From positions 310,001 to 374,000 of the forward strand of contig NZ_CAJGBN010000023.1 in NCBI RefSeq assembly GCF_904426505.1: 64,000 nucleotides of DNA. The letters run 5' to 3'. A program made the position numbers and the translations under genes. The stretch comes from Rubrivivax sp. A210. GTDB lineage: Bacteria; Pseudomonadota; Gammaproteobacteria; Burkholderiales; Burkholderiaceae_C. Position 1 is the stretch's first letter; each line of letters begins with the position of its first letter. Below are positions 31,866 through 40,387 of this stretch, piece after piece. The notes below the pieces were generated by a model that searched no databases, was not told where the DNA came from, and saw nothing but the letters and a program-made list of their open reading frames with translations.

Positions 31866-32501
31866 TCAGGCAACGGCCTTGATCCGCATCCAGACCAGGC
31901 AGCGCTCGGCGTCCAGGCCGGGCACCGTCAGATGTTCCACGTGAAACACGTCGATGTCGGCCGGCAGCGCCGCGATCTCGTCGTCGGGCCGCCTGCCCTT
32001 CATCGCCATCCAGACGCCCTGGCGAGAAAGATGACCGCGCGTGAGGCGGACGAAATCGGCCAGCGAGGCGAAGGCGCGCGAGCAAATCAGGTCGAAGGGC
32101 GGGGCCACCAGCGATTCCACCCGCACATGAATGCTGTGCAAGTTGGCCAGCTTCAGGCTGCCCGCCACCTGGCGGATGAAGGCGGCCTTCTTGCCGACAG
32201 TGTCGACACAGGTCACGTCCAACCCGGCCACCATGATGGCCAGCACCGCGCCAGGCAGGCCGCCGCCACTGCCGACATCGAGCACGCGGCCGTTCGCGCA
32301 GCGAGTCACCAGGGGCGGCAGCACCGCCAGGCAATCAGCCAGATGCTGGCTCAGCATGGCCTCGCGTTCGCGCACCGCCGTCAGGTTGTAGGTGGCGTTC
32401 CAGTGCTGCAGCAAGTCCAGATAGGCGGTCAGTGCCTGAGCCTGGGCGGCCGTGGGCGTGAGCCCCAGAGCGGCGAAGATGGGAACGAGTTCGCCTTCCA
32501 T
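31866..32501 (-). CDS. rsmG: 16S rRNA (guanine-527-N7) methyltransferase
   Basis: 211 residues from ATG 32501; a TTG at 32510 overlapping the mnmG stop is a possible start. The SAM-binding motif VLDVGSGGGLPGAVLAI and the downstream CVDTVGKKAAFIRQV, HIHVRVESL-like IHVRVESL and CSRAFASLADFV mark RsmG (GidB). It follows mnmG as in most bacteria. A parS site lies inside the coding sequence at 31933-31948, near the C-terminus. Confidence 0.95.
   Translation of the reverse strand: MEGELVPIFAALGLTPTAAQAQALTAYLDLLQHWNATYNLTAVREREAMLSQHLADCLAVLPPLVTRCANGRVLDVGSGGGLPGAVLAIMVAGLDVTCVDTVGKKAAFIRQVAGSLKLANLHSIHVRVESLVAPPFDLICSRAFASLADFVRLTRGHLSRQGVWMAMKGRRPDDEIAALPADIDVFHVEHLTVPGLDAERCLVWMRIKAVA
31933..31948. 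promoter_or_regulatory. parS: parS site inside rsmG
   Basis: TGTTCCACGTGAAACA, one base from the classical TGTTTCACGTGAAACA and within the degenerate consensus for bacterial parS. It lies in the 3' part of rsmG, about 0.8 kb from the parA start. Recognition by the ParB encoded at 27110-28003 is expected. Confidence 0.9.
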
Positions 32502-32506
32502 CGCGA

Positions 32507-34474
<1,968 letters not shown>

Positions 34475-34539
34475 GGGAAGGGCGATTCTACGAACATGCC
34501 CCCGACTTGCCCGCCCCAAGGGCTAGCATCAAGGCCACC

Positions 34540-34803
34540 ATGGACTGCCGCCCACGCTGCGGCGCCTGCTGCACGGCGCCCTCGATCTCATCACCCATAC
34601 CTGGCATGCCGCAAGGCAAGCCGGCCGGGCAGCGCTGCGTCCAGCTTGACGAGGCCGAGCGCTGCCGCCTGTTCGGCCGGCCCGAACGCCCGCCCGTCTG
34701 CCTGAACCTGCAGCCGGGCCCCGCGATGTGCGGCAATGATCGCGACCAGGCGATGGCCTGGCTCACCGCCCTCGAAACCGCCACCAACCCCACCCACTCC
34801 TGA
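34540..34803 (+). CDS. YkgJ-type cysteine cluster protein
   Basis: 87 residues from ATG 34540. The Cys pattern CRPRCGACC near the N-terminus, the [21 protein letters not shown] block and CRLF, CLNL and CGND further on match the short YkgJ/YcgN zinc or iron-sulfur cluster family. Function is unknown. It is divergent from mnmG and 7 bases before the Crp/Fnr gene, which probably shares its transcript. Confidence 0.88.
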   Translation: MDCRPRCGACCTAPSISSPIPGMPQGKPAGQRCVQLDEAERCRLFGRPERPPVCLNLQPGPAMCGNDRDQAMAWLTALETATNPTHS

Positions 34804-34810
34804 CCCCACC

Positions 34811-35497
34811 GTGACCCAACCCGACGACACCGGCACCCGCCTGCTCGCCCTCTATCCCGCGCTGCAGGGCATGGACCCGGCCTTGCTGGATGCCGTTCTC
34901 GCGGCCCAGACCCAGCGCCTCACAGTGCCCGCCGGCACCCTGCTCTTCGACGAGGGCAGCCCCTGCCGCGGATTTCCGCTCGTGCTCTCGGGCGCGGTGC
35001 GGGTGGCGCGCGGCTCGCCCGGCGGGCGCACGCTGGAGCTCTACCGCGTCACCCCCGGCGAGTTGTGCGTGGTCTCCACCTCCTGCCTCTTCGGCACCGC
35101 CACGCTGGCTGCCCATGGCCAAGCCTCCGAAGCCACCGAGCTGGCCCTGCTCACGCCGCCGGGATTCGAGCGCTGGATGGGCCATCCGCCCTTCCGCCAC
35201 TTCGTCTTCGGCATCTTTGGCGACCGCCTGGCCGACCTCATGGCCCTGGCCGAGGCCGTCGCCTTCCAGCGCCTGGACCAGCGCCTTGCAGCCGCACTGC
35301 TGGGCCGCGGCGCCCAGGTACACACAACCCACCAGGCCCTGGCCGACGAACTGGGCACGGTGCGCGAGATCATCTCTCGCCTGCTGGCCCGCTTCGAACG
35401 CGCCGGCTGGGTGCGGCTTGGGCGCGAGCGCATCGAGCTGCTCGACAGCCAGGCGCTGCGCGCCCTGGCCGCCGGCGGCCCGCTGCCGGCGCCCTGA
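34811..35497 (+). CDS. Crp/Fnr family transcriptional regulator
   Basis: 228 residues from the GTG at 34811, 7 bases after the ykgJ stop. The N-terminal cyclic-nucleotide-type beta-roll (VPAGTLLFDEGSPCRGFPLVLSGAVRVARGSPGGRTLELYRVTPGELCV) is followed by a C-terminal helix-turn-helix (THQALADELGTVREIISRLLARFERAGWVRLGRERIEL). The CVVSTSCLFG segment has two Cys within six residues, which might sense redox state, but there is no N-terminal FNR iron-sulfur cluster. A CRP-type palindrome immediately downstream suggests that it controls the DUF2892 gene at 35604. Confidence 0.92.
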   Translation: MTQPDDTGTRLLALYPALQGMDPALLDAVLAAQTQRLTVPAGTLLFDEGSPCRGFPLVLSGAVRVARGSPGGRTLELYRVTPGELCVVSTSCLFGTATLAAHGQASEATELALLTPPGFERWMGHPPFRHFVFGIFGDRLADLMALAEAVAFQRLDQRLAAALLGRGAQVHTTHQALADELGTVREIISRLLARFERAGWVRLGRERIELLDSQALRALAAGGPLPAP

Positions 35498-35506
35498 CTT
35501 TGCGCG

Positions 35507-35522
35507 TGTGACCCAGGTCACC
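35507..35522. promoter_or_regulatory. CRP/FNR-type operator candidate
   Basis: TGTGA-cccagg-TCACC, an inverted repeat with the TGTGA-N6-TCAC spacing of CRP-family sites, in the 106-base gap between the Crp/Fnr gene and the DUF2892 gene. It lies about 85 bases before the DUF2892 start, close enough to an activator position. The pairing with the adjacent regulator is inferred. Confidence 0.6.
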
Positions 35523-35603
35523 GACCGGCAGGGGGTGTCGGGCGCACAGTAGCGACGCTGGCCGAACGGGCCTGCGCCTCAAACCAAAGTCCAGGAGCAC
35601 CCC

Positions 35604-35804
35604 ATGAAATCCAACGTCGGCGGCATCGACCGCATCCTCCGCATCGTGGCCGGCCTCGTGCTGATCGCCCTCACGCTTACCGGAACCATCGGCGTCTGGG
35701 GCTGGATCGGCGTCGTGCCGCTGCTCACTGGTGCCGTCAGCTTCTGCCCCATCTACCCGCTGCTGGGCATGAACACCTGCCCGCTGAAGTCCACCAAGGC
35801 CTGA
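35604..35804 (+). CDS. DUF2892 (YgaP-like membrane domain) protein
   Basis: 66 residues, preceded by CCAGGAGCACCCC. It opens KSNVGGIDRILRIVAGLVLI, has two membrane helices (GLVLIALTLTGTIGVWGWIGVVPLLTG) and ends FCPIYPLLGMNTCPLKSTKA, all diagnostic of the YgaP inner-membrane tail seen alone in many proteobacteria. Such proteins are often linked with sulfur or rhodanese genes, none of which is here. A Crp-family operator candidate lies upstream. Confidence 0.92.
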   Translation: MKSNVGGIDRILRIVAGLVLIALTLTGTIGVWGWIGVVPLLTGAVSFCPIYPLLGMNTCPLKSTKA

Positions 35805-35811
35805 AGCAGGC

Positions 35812-37929
35812 CTAGGGCATCGGCGCTGCAGCGGACAGGCTGCGCAGATCCTGCGCGATGCGGCCGCCCTGCAGCACGATGACGCGCCCGGCCGAGGCAA
35901 TCGTCTCGGGCCGGTGCGCCACGATCACCCGCGTCAACGCCAGCTTGCGCACCGCCTGGTTGACCAGGCGCTCGCGCTCGACATCGAGGGCGCTGGTCGC
36001 CTCGTCGAGCAGCAGGATGCTCGGCCGCTTGTAGAGGGCGCGAGCCAGCAGCACGCGCTGCTTCTGCCCGCCCGAGAGCACCGTGCCCAGCTCGCCGATC
36101 AGGGTGTCATAGCCCATCGGCAAGGCCTCGATCTCATCGTGTACCGCGGCCACGCGGGCACACTCGCGCAGCCAGGCGAGGTCGGGCTCGGGGCTGAAGA
36201 AGCAGATGTTGTCGGCCACCGTGCCCGAGAACAGCGGCTCGTCCTGCATCACCACGCCCACCTGCTCGCGCCAGCGCGCCAGGCCCAGCCGCGCCAGCGG
36301 CACGCCGCCGGCCAGCACCTGGCCCGCGTTCGGCTCGTGGATGCCCAGCATCAGCTTGAGCAGGGTGGACTTGCCGCCGCCCGAGGCCCCGACGATGGCC
36401 ACCGATTCGCCGGCGTCTATCTTCAGGTTGAGGTGCAGAAGCACCTCGGGCTCGCCGTCGGCATAGCGAAAGCTCACATCGCGCAGCTCGATGCCGGCGT
36501 GCTCGGGCTGGCCCGATCCTGCCTCCGGCTCGGGTGCGGTGAGCACGATGTCGGCCAGGCGCTCGCCCTGCAGGCCCAGCATGCGCAGCTCCACCGCCTT
36601 GTCGACGAGGCCGCTGACGCGCGCCGCGAAGGTTTCCTTGTAGGCGAAGAACGCGAACAGCATGCCCACCGTGAGGCGGCCCTCCAGCACCAGCCAGGCG
36701 CCGATCCAGACCACGGCCACACGCTCCAGGCCGAAGAGCAGGCGGTGCGCCACCGCCGCCCACAGCTCCACCCGCCGCACCGCGATCTGCGCGTTCATGG
36801 TGTCGACCACCAGGCTGGCAAAGCGCGAGCGGCGGTCGGCCTGGGCGTTGAAGAGCTTGATCGCCAGCACGCCGCGCACCGACTCGAGGAAGTGGCTGCC
36901 CTGGCGCGCCTCGAACACCAGCGCCTGCTCGCTGGCTTCGCGCAGCGGCCGATAGCCGGCCCAGCGCAGCAGGCCATAGGCGGCCACCGCGGAGAGCGCC
37001 ACCGCGCTGAGCGTGGGGCTGTAGAGCGCCATCATCACCAGCGTCAGCAGCACCAGGGCACCGTCGAGCACAGCCTCGACGAAATGGGTGGTCAGCGCCC
37101 TCTGGATTTGCTGCAACGCACCAAAGCGCGACCAGACATCACCGAGCTGGCGCTTCTCGAACCACTCCACCGGCAGCCGCAGCAGGTGGGCAAAGACGTT
37201 GAGCAGCCACTGCTGGTTGAGCGTGGCCGACAGCACCAGCACGGCCCAAGCGCGAGCGGCGGCGGTCAGCACCTGCACCCCCACCAGCAGCGTGAAGCCC
37301 AGGCCCAGCGTGAGCAGCAGGTCGCGGTCGCCGCTGACCAGCACACCATCCACCACCCATTGCATGAAGAAGGGGCTGAACAGCACGAAGAGCTCGAGCG
37401 CCAGCGCCAGCGCCAGGATCTGCGCCAGCGAGCGCTTCAGGCCGCTCACCGGCCCCAACAGCTGACGCAGCGAGACGCGGCGCCGCTGCCGCGCCGGCAC
37501 GAAACCGGGCGCCGGCTGCAGCTCCAGCGCCACGCCGCTGAAGCTGCGCGACAGCTCGGCTGCCTTGACGCGCCGCGCGCCGTGGGCCGGGTCGTGGATC
37601 AGAGCCTCGTCGCCGCGCAAGGCCACCAGCACGACGTAATGATTCAGGTTCCAGTGCAGGATGCAGGGCAGCGCGATCTGGCCCAGCTCGTCGGGCTCGG
37701 CGCGCAGCGCGCGTGCGCCCAGCTGCATGCCGTCGGCAATGCGCACCAGGTCGGCCAGCGTCGCGCCCTTGAGCGAGATCGAGAAGCGCTGGCGGAGGCT
37801 GGCCAGGTCGGTACGCAGGCCGTGCGCGCCCGCCACCATGGCCAGGCAGACCAGGCCGCACTCGGCCGCCTCGGTCTGCAGGATCACCGGCACGACCGGG
37901 CCCCCGAAGTGCAGGCCGTGCAGGCTCAC
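35812..37929 (-). CDS. Peptidase-containing ABC exporter (C39 peptidase-TMD-NBD)
   Basis: 705 residues from the GTG at 37929, whose GTGA overlaps the HlyD stop; an ATG at 37968 would add 13. The N-terminal C39 peptidase has oxyanion Gln 18 and catalytic Cys 24 in LQTEAAECGLVCLAMV, His 97 in NHYVVL and Asp 113 in IHDPAHG, all intact. A six-helix membrane domain follows (about 150-410). The ATPase has Walker A VGASGGGKSTLLKL, signature LSGGQKQR and Walker B SILLLDEATSALD. Such exporters cut double-glycine leaders and export the core peptide. A matching precursor is encoded upstream at 39262-39453. Confidence 0.95.
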   Translation of the reverse strand: MSLHGLHFGGPVVPVILQTEAAECGLVCLAMVAGAHGLRTDLASLRQRFSISLKGATLADLVRIADGMQLGARALRAEPDELGQIALPCILHWNLNHYVVLVALRGDEALIHDPAHGARRVKAAELSRSFSGVALELQPAPGFVPARQRRRVSLRQLLGPVSGLKRSLAQILALALALELFVLFSPFFMQWVVDGVLVSGDRDLLLTLGLGFTLLVGVQVLTAAARAWAVLVLSATLNQQWLLNVFAHLLRLPVEWFEKRQLGDVWSRFGALQQIQRALTTHFVEAVLDGALVLLTLVMMALYSPTLSAVALSAVAAYGLLRWAGYRPLREASEQALVFEARQGSHFLESVRGVLAIKLFNAQADRRSRFASLVVDTMNAQIAVRRVELWAAVAHRLLFGLERVAVVWIGAWLVLEGRLTVGMLFAFFAYKETFAARVSGLVDKAVELRMLGLQGERLADIVLTAPEPEAGSGQPEHAGIELRDVSFRYADGEPEVLLHLNLKIDAGESVAIVGASGGGKSTLLKLMLGIHEPNAGQVLAGGVPLARLGLARWREQVGVVMQDEPLFSGTVADNICFFSPEPDLAWLRECARVAAVHDEIEALPMGYDTLIGELGTVLSGGQKQRVLLARALYKRPSILLLDEATSALDVERERLVNQAVRKLALTRVIVAHRPETIASAGRVIVLQGGRIAQDLRSLSAAAPMP

Positions 37930-39173
37930 ACCCGGCTCCGCAAGCCCAGCAGGGGTTCGAACAGCCATTCGATGAGTCGGCGGCGGTCCAGCAGTACATC
38001 GGCCTGCAGCCGCATGCCCGCGGCCAGCGGCAGCGCCAAGGCGCCTTCCTCCAGCGCCACGGTGATGCGGAACATCGGTTCGCCGCCCGGCGCGGCGGGC
38101 AGGGCCAGCGCGGCCAGCTCGCTGGCCGCCAGCGGCGAGGGCGAGACGCGCAGCACATGGCCTGGCTGGTGGCCGTACTTCTGGTAGGCGAAGGCCTCGA
38201 AGCGCAGGCGCACCGCCTGGCCCGGCCGCACAAAGCCCACCGCGCTGGACGGCGCGTAGAGCTGAGCCTGCAGCGTGGCCCCGGCCGGCACCAGCGTGGC
38301 CAGTGCCGCAGCCGGCGTGACGCTCTGGCCGGGCTCGGCCAGCACCGTGCTGACGGTGCCGTCGCGCGGCGCGTGGACCACCAGGCGCTGCTCGGCGTCC
38401 TGCTCGGCGGCCTCGCGCTCGACCACTGCCAGGTCGCGCTCCAGCCCGGCCACCGCGCCGCCGGCCAGCAGCGGCAACGCGCCGGCCTCGCCCTCGAGCT
38501 CGGCCTGCTCGCGTGCCAGCGCCGCGCGCTGGCGCACCAGGGTCTGCGCCGCGGCGCGCACCTCCAGCAGCTCCTCGGACTTGGCCTGGGTCTGGGCCGG
38601 CGAGATAAAGCTCTCGGCCTGCAGCGATTCCAGCCGCGTCATCGCCTTCTGGGCCAGGGCCAGCCGCTGTTGCTGCAGCGCGATCTCGGCATCGAGCTGC
38701 ACCGCCTCGGCCTGCAGCGCGCGCAGCCGCGCGCTCAAGCCGCTGCGGCGGGCCTCGGCCAGCGCCTTCTGCGTGCGCGCCGCCTCAGCCAGGCTGCGCC
38801 GGCGCTCGTCCAGGCTGCGCCTCACCTGGCCCTGGGCCGGGCCGGCGAGCAGGGGGCGTTCGAGCGCGATCACGAACAGCACATCGCCCGCGCGCACCGC
38901 CTGGCCCTCGTTGACGCGGCGCTCCAGCACCGTGCCCGCCGCCGCGGGCAGCAGCCGGATGAGACCGAGATCGGGCACGACCACACCGCCGGCCGAGGCC
39001 TTGCGCGTGTACTCGGCGAAAAAGAGAAAGCTGGCGGCGGCGGCGGCCACCGCCAGCACGCCGGCCGTGATCCAGCTTAGCGCCAGTGGCCGCGCCAGCT
39101 GCACCGCGCCCAGCCAGGACTGGCGCTGGGCCGCCAGGGCCTCGGCGCGGAAGAGGGGGCGCGATTCAAGCAT
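37926..39173 (-). CDS. HlyD-family periplasmic adaptor
   Basis: 415 residues from ATG 39173. One membrane helix (ALSWITAGVLAVAAAAASFLFFA) is followed by a biotinyl-lipoyl-like half (AAAGTVLERRVNEGQAVRAGDVLFVI), a long coiled-coil hairpin rich in Ala, Arg, Glu and Gln, and a beta-barrel portion with VHAPRDGTVSTVLAEPGQSVTPAAALATLVP. It links the inner-membrane ABC exporter to the outer membrane. The opening LESRPLFRAEALAAQRQSWLG is shared with adaptors of bacteriocin exporters. An intrinsic terminator lies just before its start codon. Confidence 0.93.
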   Translation of the reverse strand: MLESRPLFRAEALAAQRQSWLGAVQLARPLALSWITAGVLAVAAAAASFLFFAEYTRKASAGGVVVPDLGLIRLLPAAAGTVLERRVNEGQAVRAGDVLFVIALERPLLAGPAQGQVRRSLDERRRSLAEAARTQKALAEARRSGLSARLRALQAEAVQLDAEIALQQQRLALAQKAMTRLESLQAESFISPAQTQAKSEELLEVRAAAQTLVRQRAALAREQAELEGEAGALPLLAGGAVAGLERDLAVVEREAAEQDAEQRLVVHAPRDGTVSTVLAEPGQSVTPAAALATLVPAGATLQAQLYAPSSAVGFVRPGQAVRLRFEAFAYQKYGHQPGHVLRVSPSPLAASELAALALPAAPGGEPMFRITVALEEGALALPLAAGMRLQADVLLDRRRLIEWLFEPLLGLRSRV

Positions 39174-39180
39174 GGCAAAT

Positions 39181-39210
39181 AAAAGGGCGGGCGGCTTGCG
39201 CCGGCCCGCC
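39181..39210 (-). terminator. Intrinsic terminator between peptide gene and exporter genes
   Basis: On the minus strand GGCGGGC, a 3-bp inner stem and GCCCGCC form a G+C-rich hairpin followed directly by CTTTTATTT. It lies after the peptide gene (stop at 39262) and only 8 bases before the hlyD ATG. It would make the precursor message much more abundant than the exporter message, with read-through needed for hlyD. The position also covers the ribosome site of hlyD. Confidence 0.75.
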
Positions 39211-39261
39211 AACGCCTCGGTCCCGGAGGGATCGATCCCGGGGCGCGAACAAAAGCTGCGA

Positions 39262-39453
39262 TCAGGCGGACCAACCGCCCTTGGGCGAATCGATCACCGC
39301 GGCCGGCGACCAGCCGCCCTTGGGCGAGCCACCGGCCACCTGGGCCAGCTGCTGGGGCTGCAGTTCAACCGGGCCGCGCTTCTCCGGCTGGCGCTGGGTA
39401 GCCGGTGCGTTCAAGCTGGGCGTGGCGGTGGTGCGGCGGATCGAGAAGTTCAT
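39262..39453 (-). CDS. Double-glycine leader peptide precursor with duplicated SPKGGW core
   Basis: 63 residues from ATG 39453; a TGGAG ribosome site lies 7-8 bases upstream, and a longer frame (39498) lacks one. The leader ends LQPQQLAQVAGG (residues 31-42). It matches the double-glycine consensus with L at -12, L at -7, V at -4 and GG at -2/-1. The predicted 21-residue core is SPKGGWSP-AAVID-SPKGGWSA, with one hexapeptide (SPKGGW) at residues 43-48 and again at 56-61; no Cys, net charge about +1. Downstream are an HlyD adaptor and a C39-peptidase exporter; upstream is a LuxR-type regulator. It is probably a secreted signal or bacteriocin; I know of no family with this core. Confidence 0.8.
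   Translation of the reverse strand: MNFSIRRTTATPSLNAPATQRQPEKRGPVELQPQQLAQVAGGSPKGGWSPAAVIDSPKGGWSA
39269..39327 (-). repeat. Direct repeat inside the peptide gene
   Basis: GACCAACCGCCCTTGGGCGA (39269-39288) recurs with one difference at 39308-39327 (GACCAGCCGCCCTTGGGCGA), 39 bases apart. It encodes the two copies of SPKGGW in the predicted core, offset by 13 residues. The near-identity at DNA level points to a recent duplication or to selection on the peptide. Confidence 0.85.
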
Positions 39454-39528
39454 GGTGCGGCTCCAGGGTCGAAAGGCGTGCCCGGTGGCACGGTTCACGA
39501 CATTGGAGCAGCGCGTCGCGGCGCCGAT

Positions 39529-39548
39529 AACTGTCAGCTCTTACAGGG
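39529..39548 (-). promoter_or_regulatory. lux-box-like element upstream of the peptide gene
   Basis: CTG-TCAGCTCTTA-CAG flanked by A and GG gives the CTG-N10-CAG core of lux boxes and agrees with most of the ACCTGT...ACAGGT consensus. It lies between the luxR gene and the peptide gene. Centred at about -42 it predicts transcription starting near 39496, with CAATGT as a possible -10, leaving a leader of about 40 bases before the ATG at 39453. Confidence 0.65.
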
Positions 39549-39595
39549 CCATGGGCGCCGGGCCACTTCCGGTTCAGAGGCCATTGCCACCGAAA

Positions 39596-40309
39596 TCAGT
39601 CGATCAGGCCCAGCCGCAAGGCCTTGAGCACCGCCTGCTGCTTGTTGATGCAGCCCAGCTTGTGCATCGCGTTGGTGACGTGAAAGACCGCCGTCCGTTC
39701 GCTGATGCCCAGCACCGCGCCCACTTCCCAGGCGGTCTTGCCCTCCATGGTCCAGCGCAGCACGTCGAGCTCGCGCGGCGTGAGGCTGGGGCGCTCGGGC
39801 TGCTCGGCCGGAGGCAGCAGCAGGCGCAGCGCGGTGTCCTGGGCATGGACGGCAAAGAGCTGCAGGTCGGCCACCAGGCGCTGCAGTTCCTGCGCGTCGC
39901 TGGGCAGGGGATCCTCGCGGTCGACGCCGAACTGGAAATGCTTGCCCTCGGGCAGGTGCAGTGCCATCGCGATGCCGGTGCGAAAACCGTGGCGGGCCTG
40001 GTGCTCCCACAACTCGCCCAGTCCGCGCTCGACATAGGTCTCCTGGTCCCAGACGATGGGCACGCTATGGCGCCGGCAATGCTGCATCACCGGATCGCTG
40101 CGCTGCATCACCGGATCGAGATAGGTGTCGGTGTACTCGGCCGGCGTGTTGTCGACATTGATGAACTCGCACTTGCCGAGGCCGAGGTCGACCACGGTGA
40201 TGGCCGACACCGTGTCGAAGCCGAGCCCGTGTGAAAAACGCACCAGTTCCTCGCGAAATTCTTCGCGATTGGCAGCCCTCAATACCGACGAATATCCACC
40301 AGGGAGCAT
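39596..40309 (-). CDS. LuxR-family regulator with autoinducer-binding domain (solo type)
   Basis: 237 residues; ATG 40309 has GAGGAGG just upstream. Residues about 15-165 form an autoinducer-binding domain and the C-terminus a GerE-type helix-turn-helix (LTPRELDVLRWTMEGKTAWEVGAVLGISERTAVFHVTNAMHKLG). Alignment by eye to TraR gives Y63 for Y61, D72 and P73 for D70 and P71, and W87 for W85, but Tyr 59 in place of the conserved W57. That swap is typical of solo LuxRs that bind ligands other than classical acyl-homoserine lactones. No luxI-type synthase gene is present. DPVMQRS-DPVMQHC is a tandem heptad repeat. It lies upstream of the peptide gene in the same orientation. Confidence 0.92.
   Translation of the reverse strand: MLPGGYSSVLRAANREEFREELVRFSHGLGFDTVSAITVVDLGLGKCEFINVDNTPAEYTDTYLDPVMQRSDPVMQHCRRHSVPIVWDQETYVERGLGELWEHQARHGFRTGIAMALHLPEGKHFQFGVDREDPLPSDAQELQRLVADLQLFAVHAQDTALRLLLPPAEQPERPSLTPRELDVLRWTMEGKTAWEVGAVLGISERTAVFHVTNAMHKLGCINKQQAVLKALRLGLID
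40081..40118 (-). repeat. In-frame 21-base tandem repeat within luxR
   Basis: GCTGCATCACCGGATCG occurs at 40081-40097 and 40102-40118, a 21-base period encoding DPVMQRS-DPVMQHC (residues 65-78). The second copy supplies the conserved Asp-Pro pair of the ligand pocket, at canonical spacing from Y63, so the repeat does not break the fold alignment. Confidence 0.8.
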
Positions 40310-40322
40310 GGCCCTCCTCGCT

Positions 40323-40342
40323 AACTGTGAGCCTCGTCAGCG
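40323..40342. promoter_or_regulatory. Second lux-box-like element between luxR and the divergent gene
   Basis: CTG-TGAGCCTCGT-CAG, again CTG-N10-CAG, starting AACTGT and sharing 13 of 20 positions with the element at 39529-39548. It lies 13 bases upstream of the luxR ATG and 45 bases upstream of the ATG at 40388, so it could activate the divergent gene while blocking luxR. The 3' half is weaker than the consensus. Confidence 0.45.
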
Positions 40343-40387
40343 AATGGCTTGCCCTGACAGGATTTACAGCTTTCCCGTGGCGCCTTC

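Noticed and set aside
37929..37968. ATG at 37968 as the start of the C39 exporter
   Set aside because: It would overlap the HlyD gene by 43 bases; the GTG at 37929 forms a GTGA overlap and begins just before the conserved peptidase segment.
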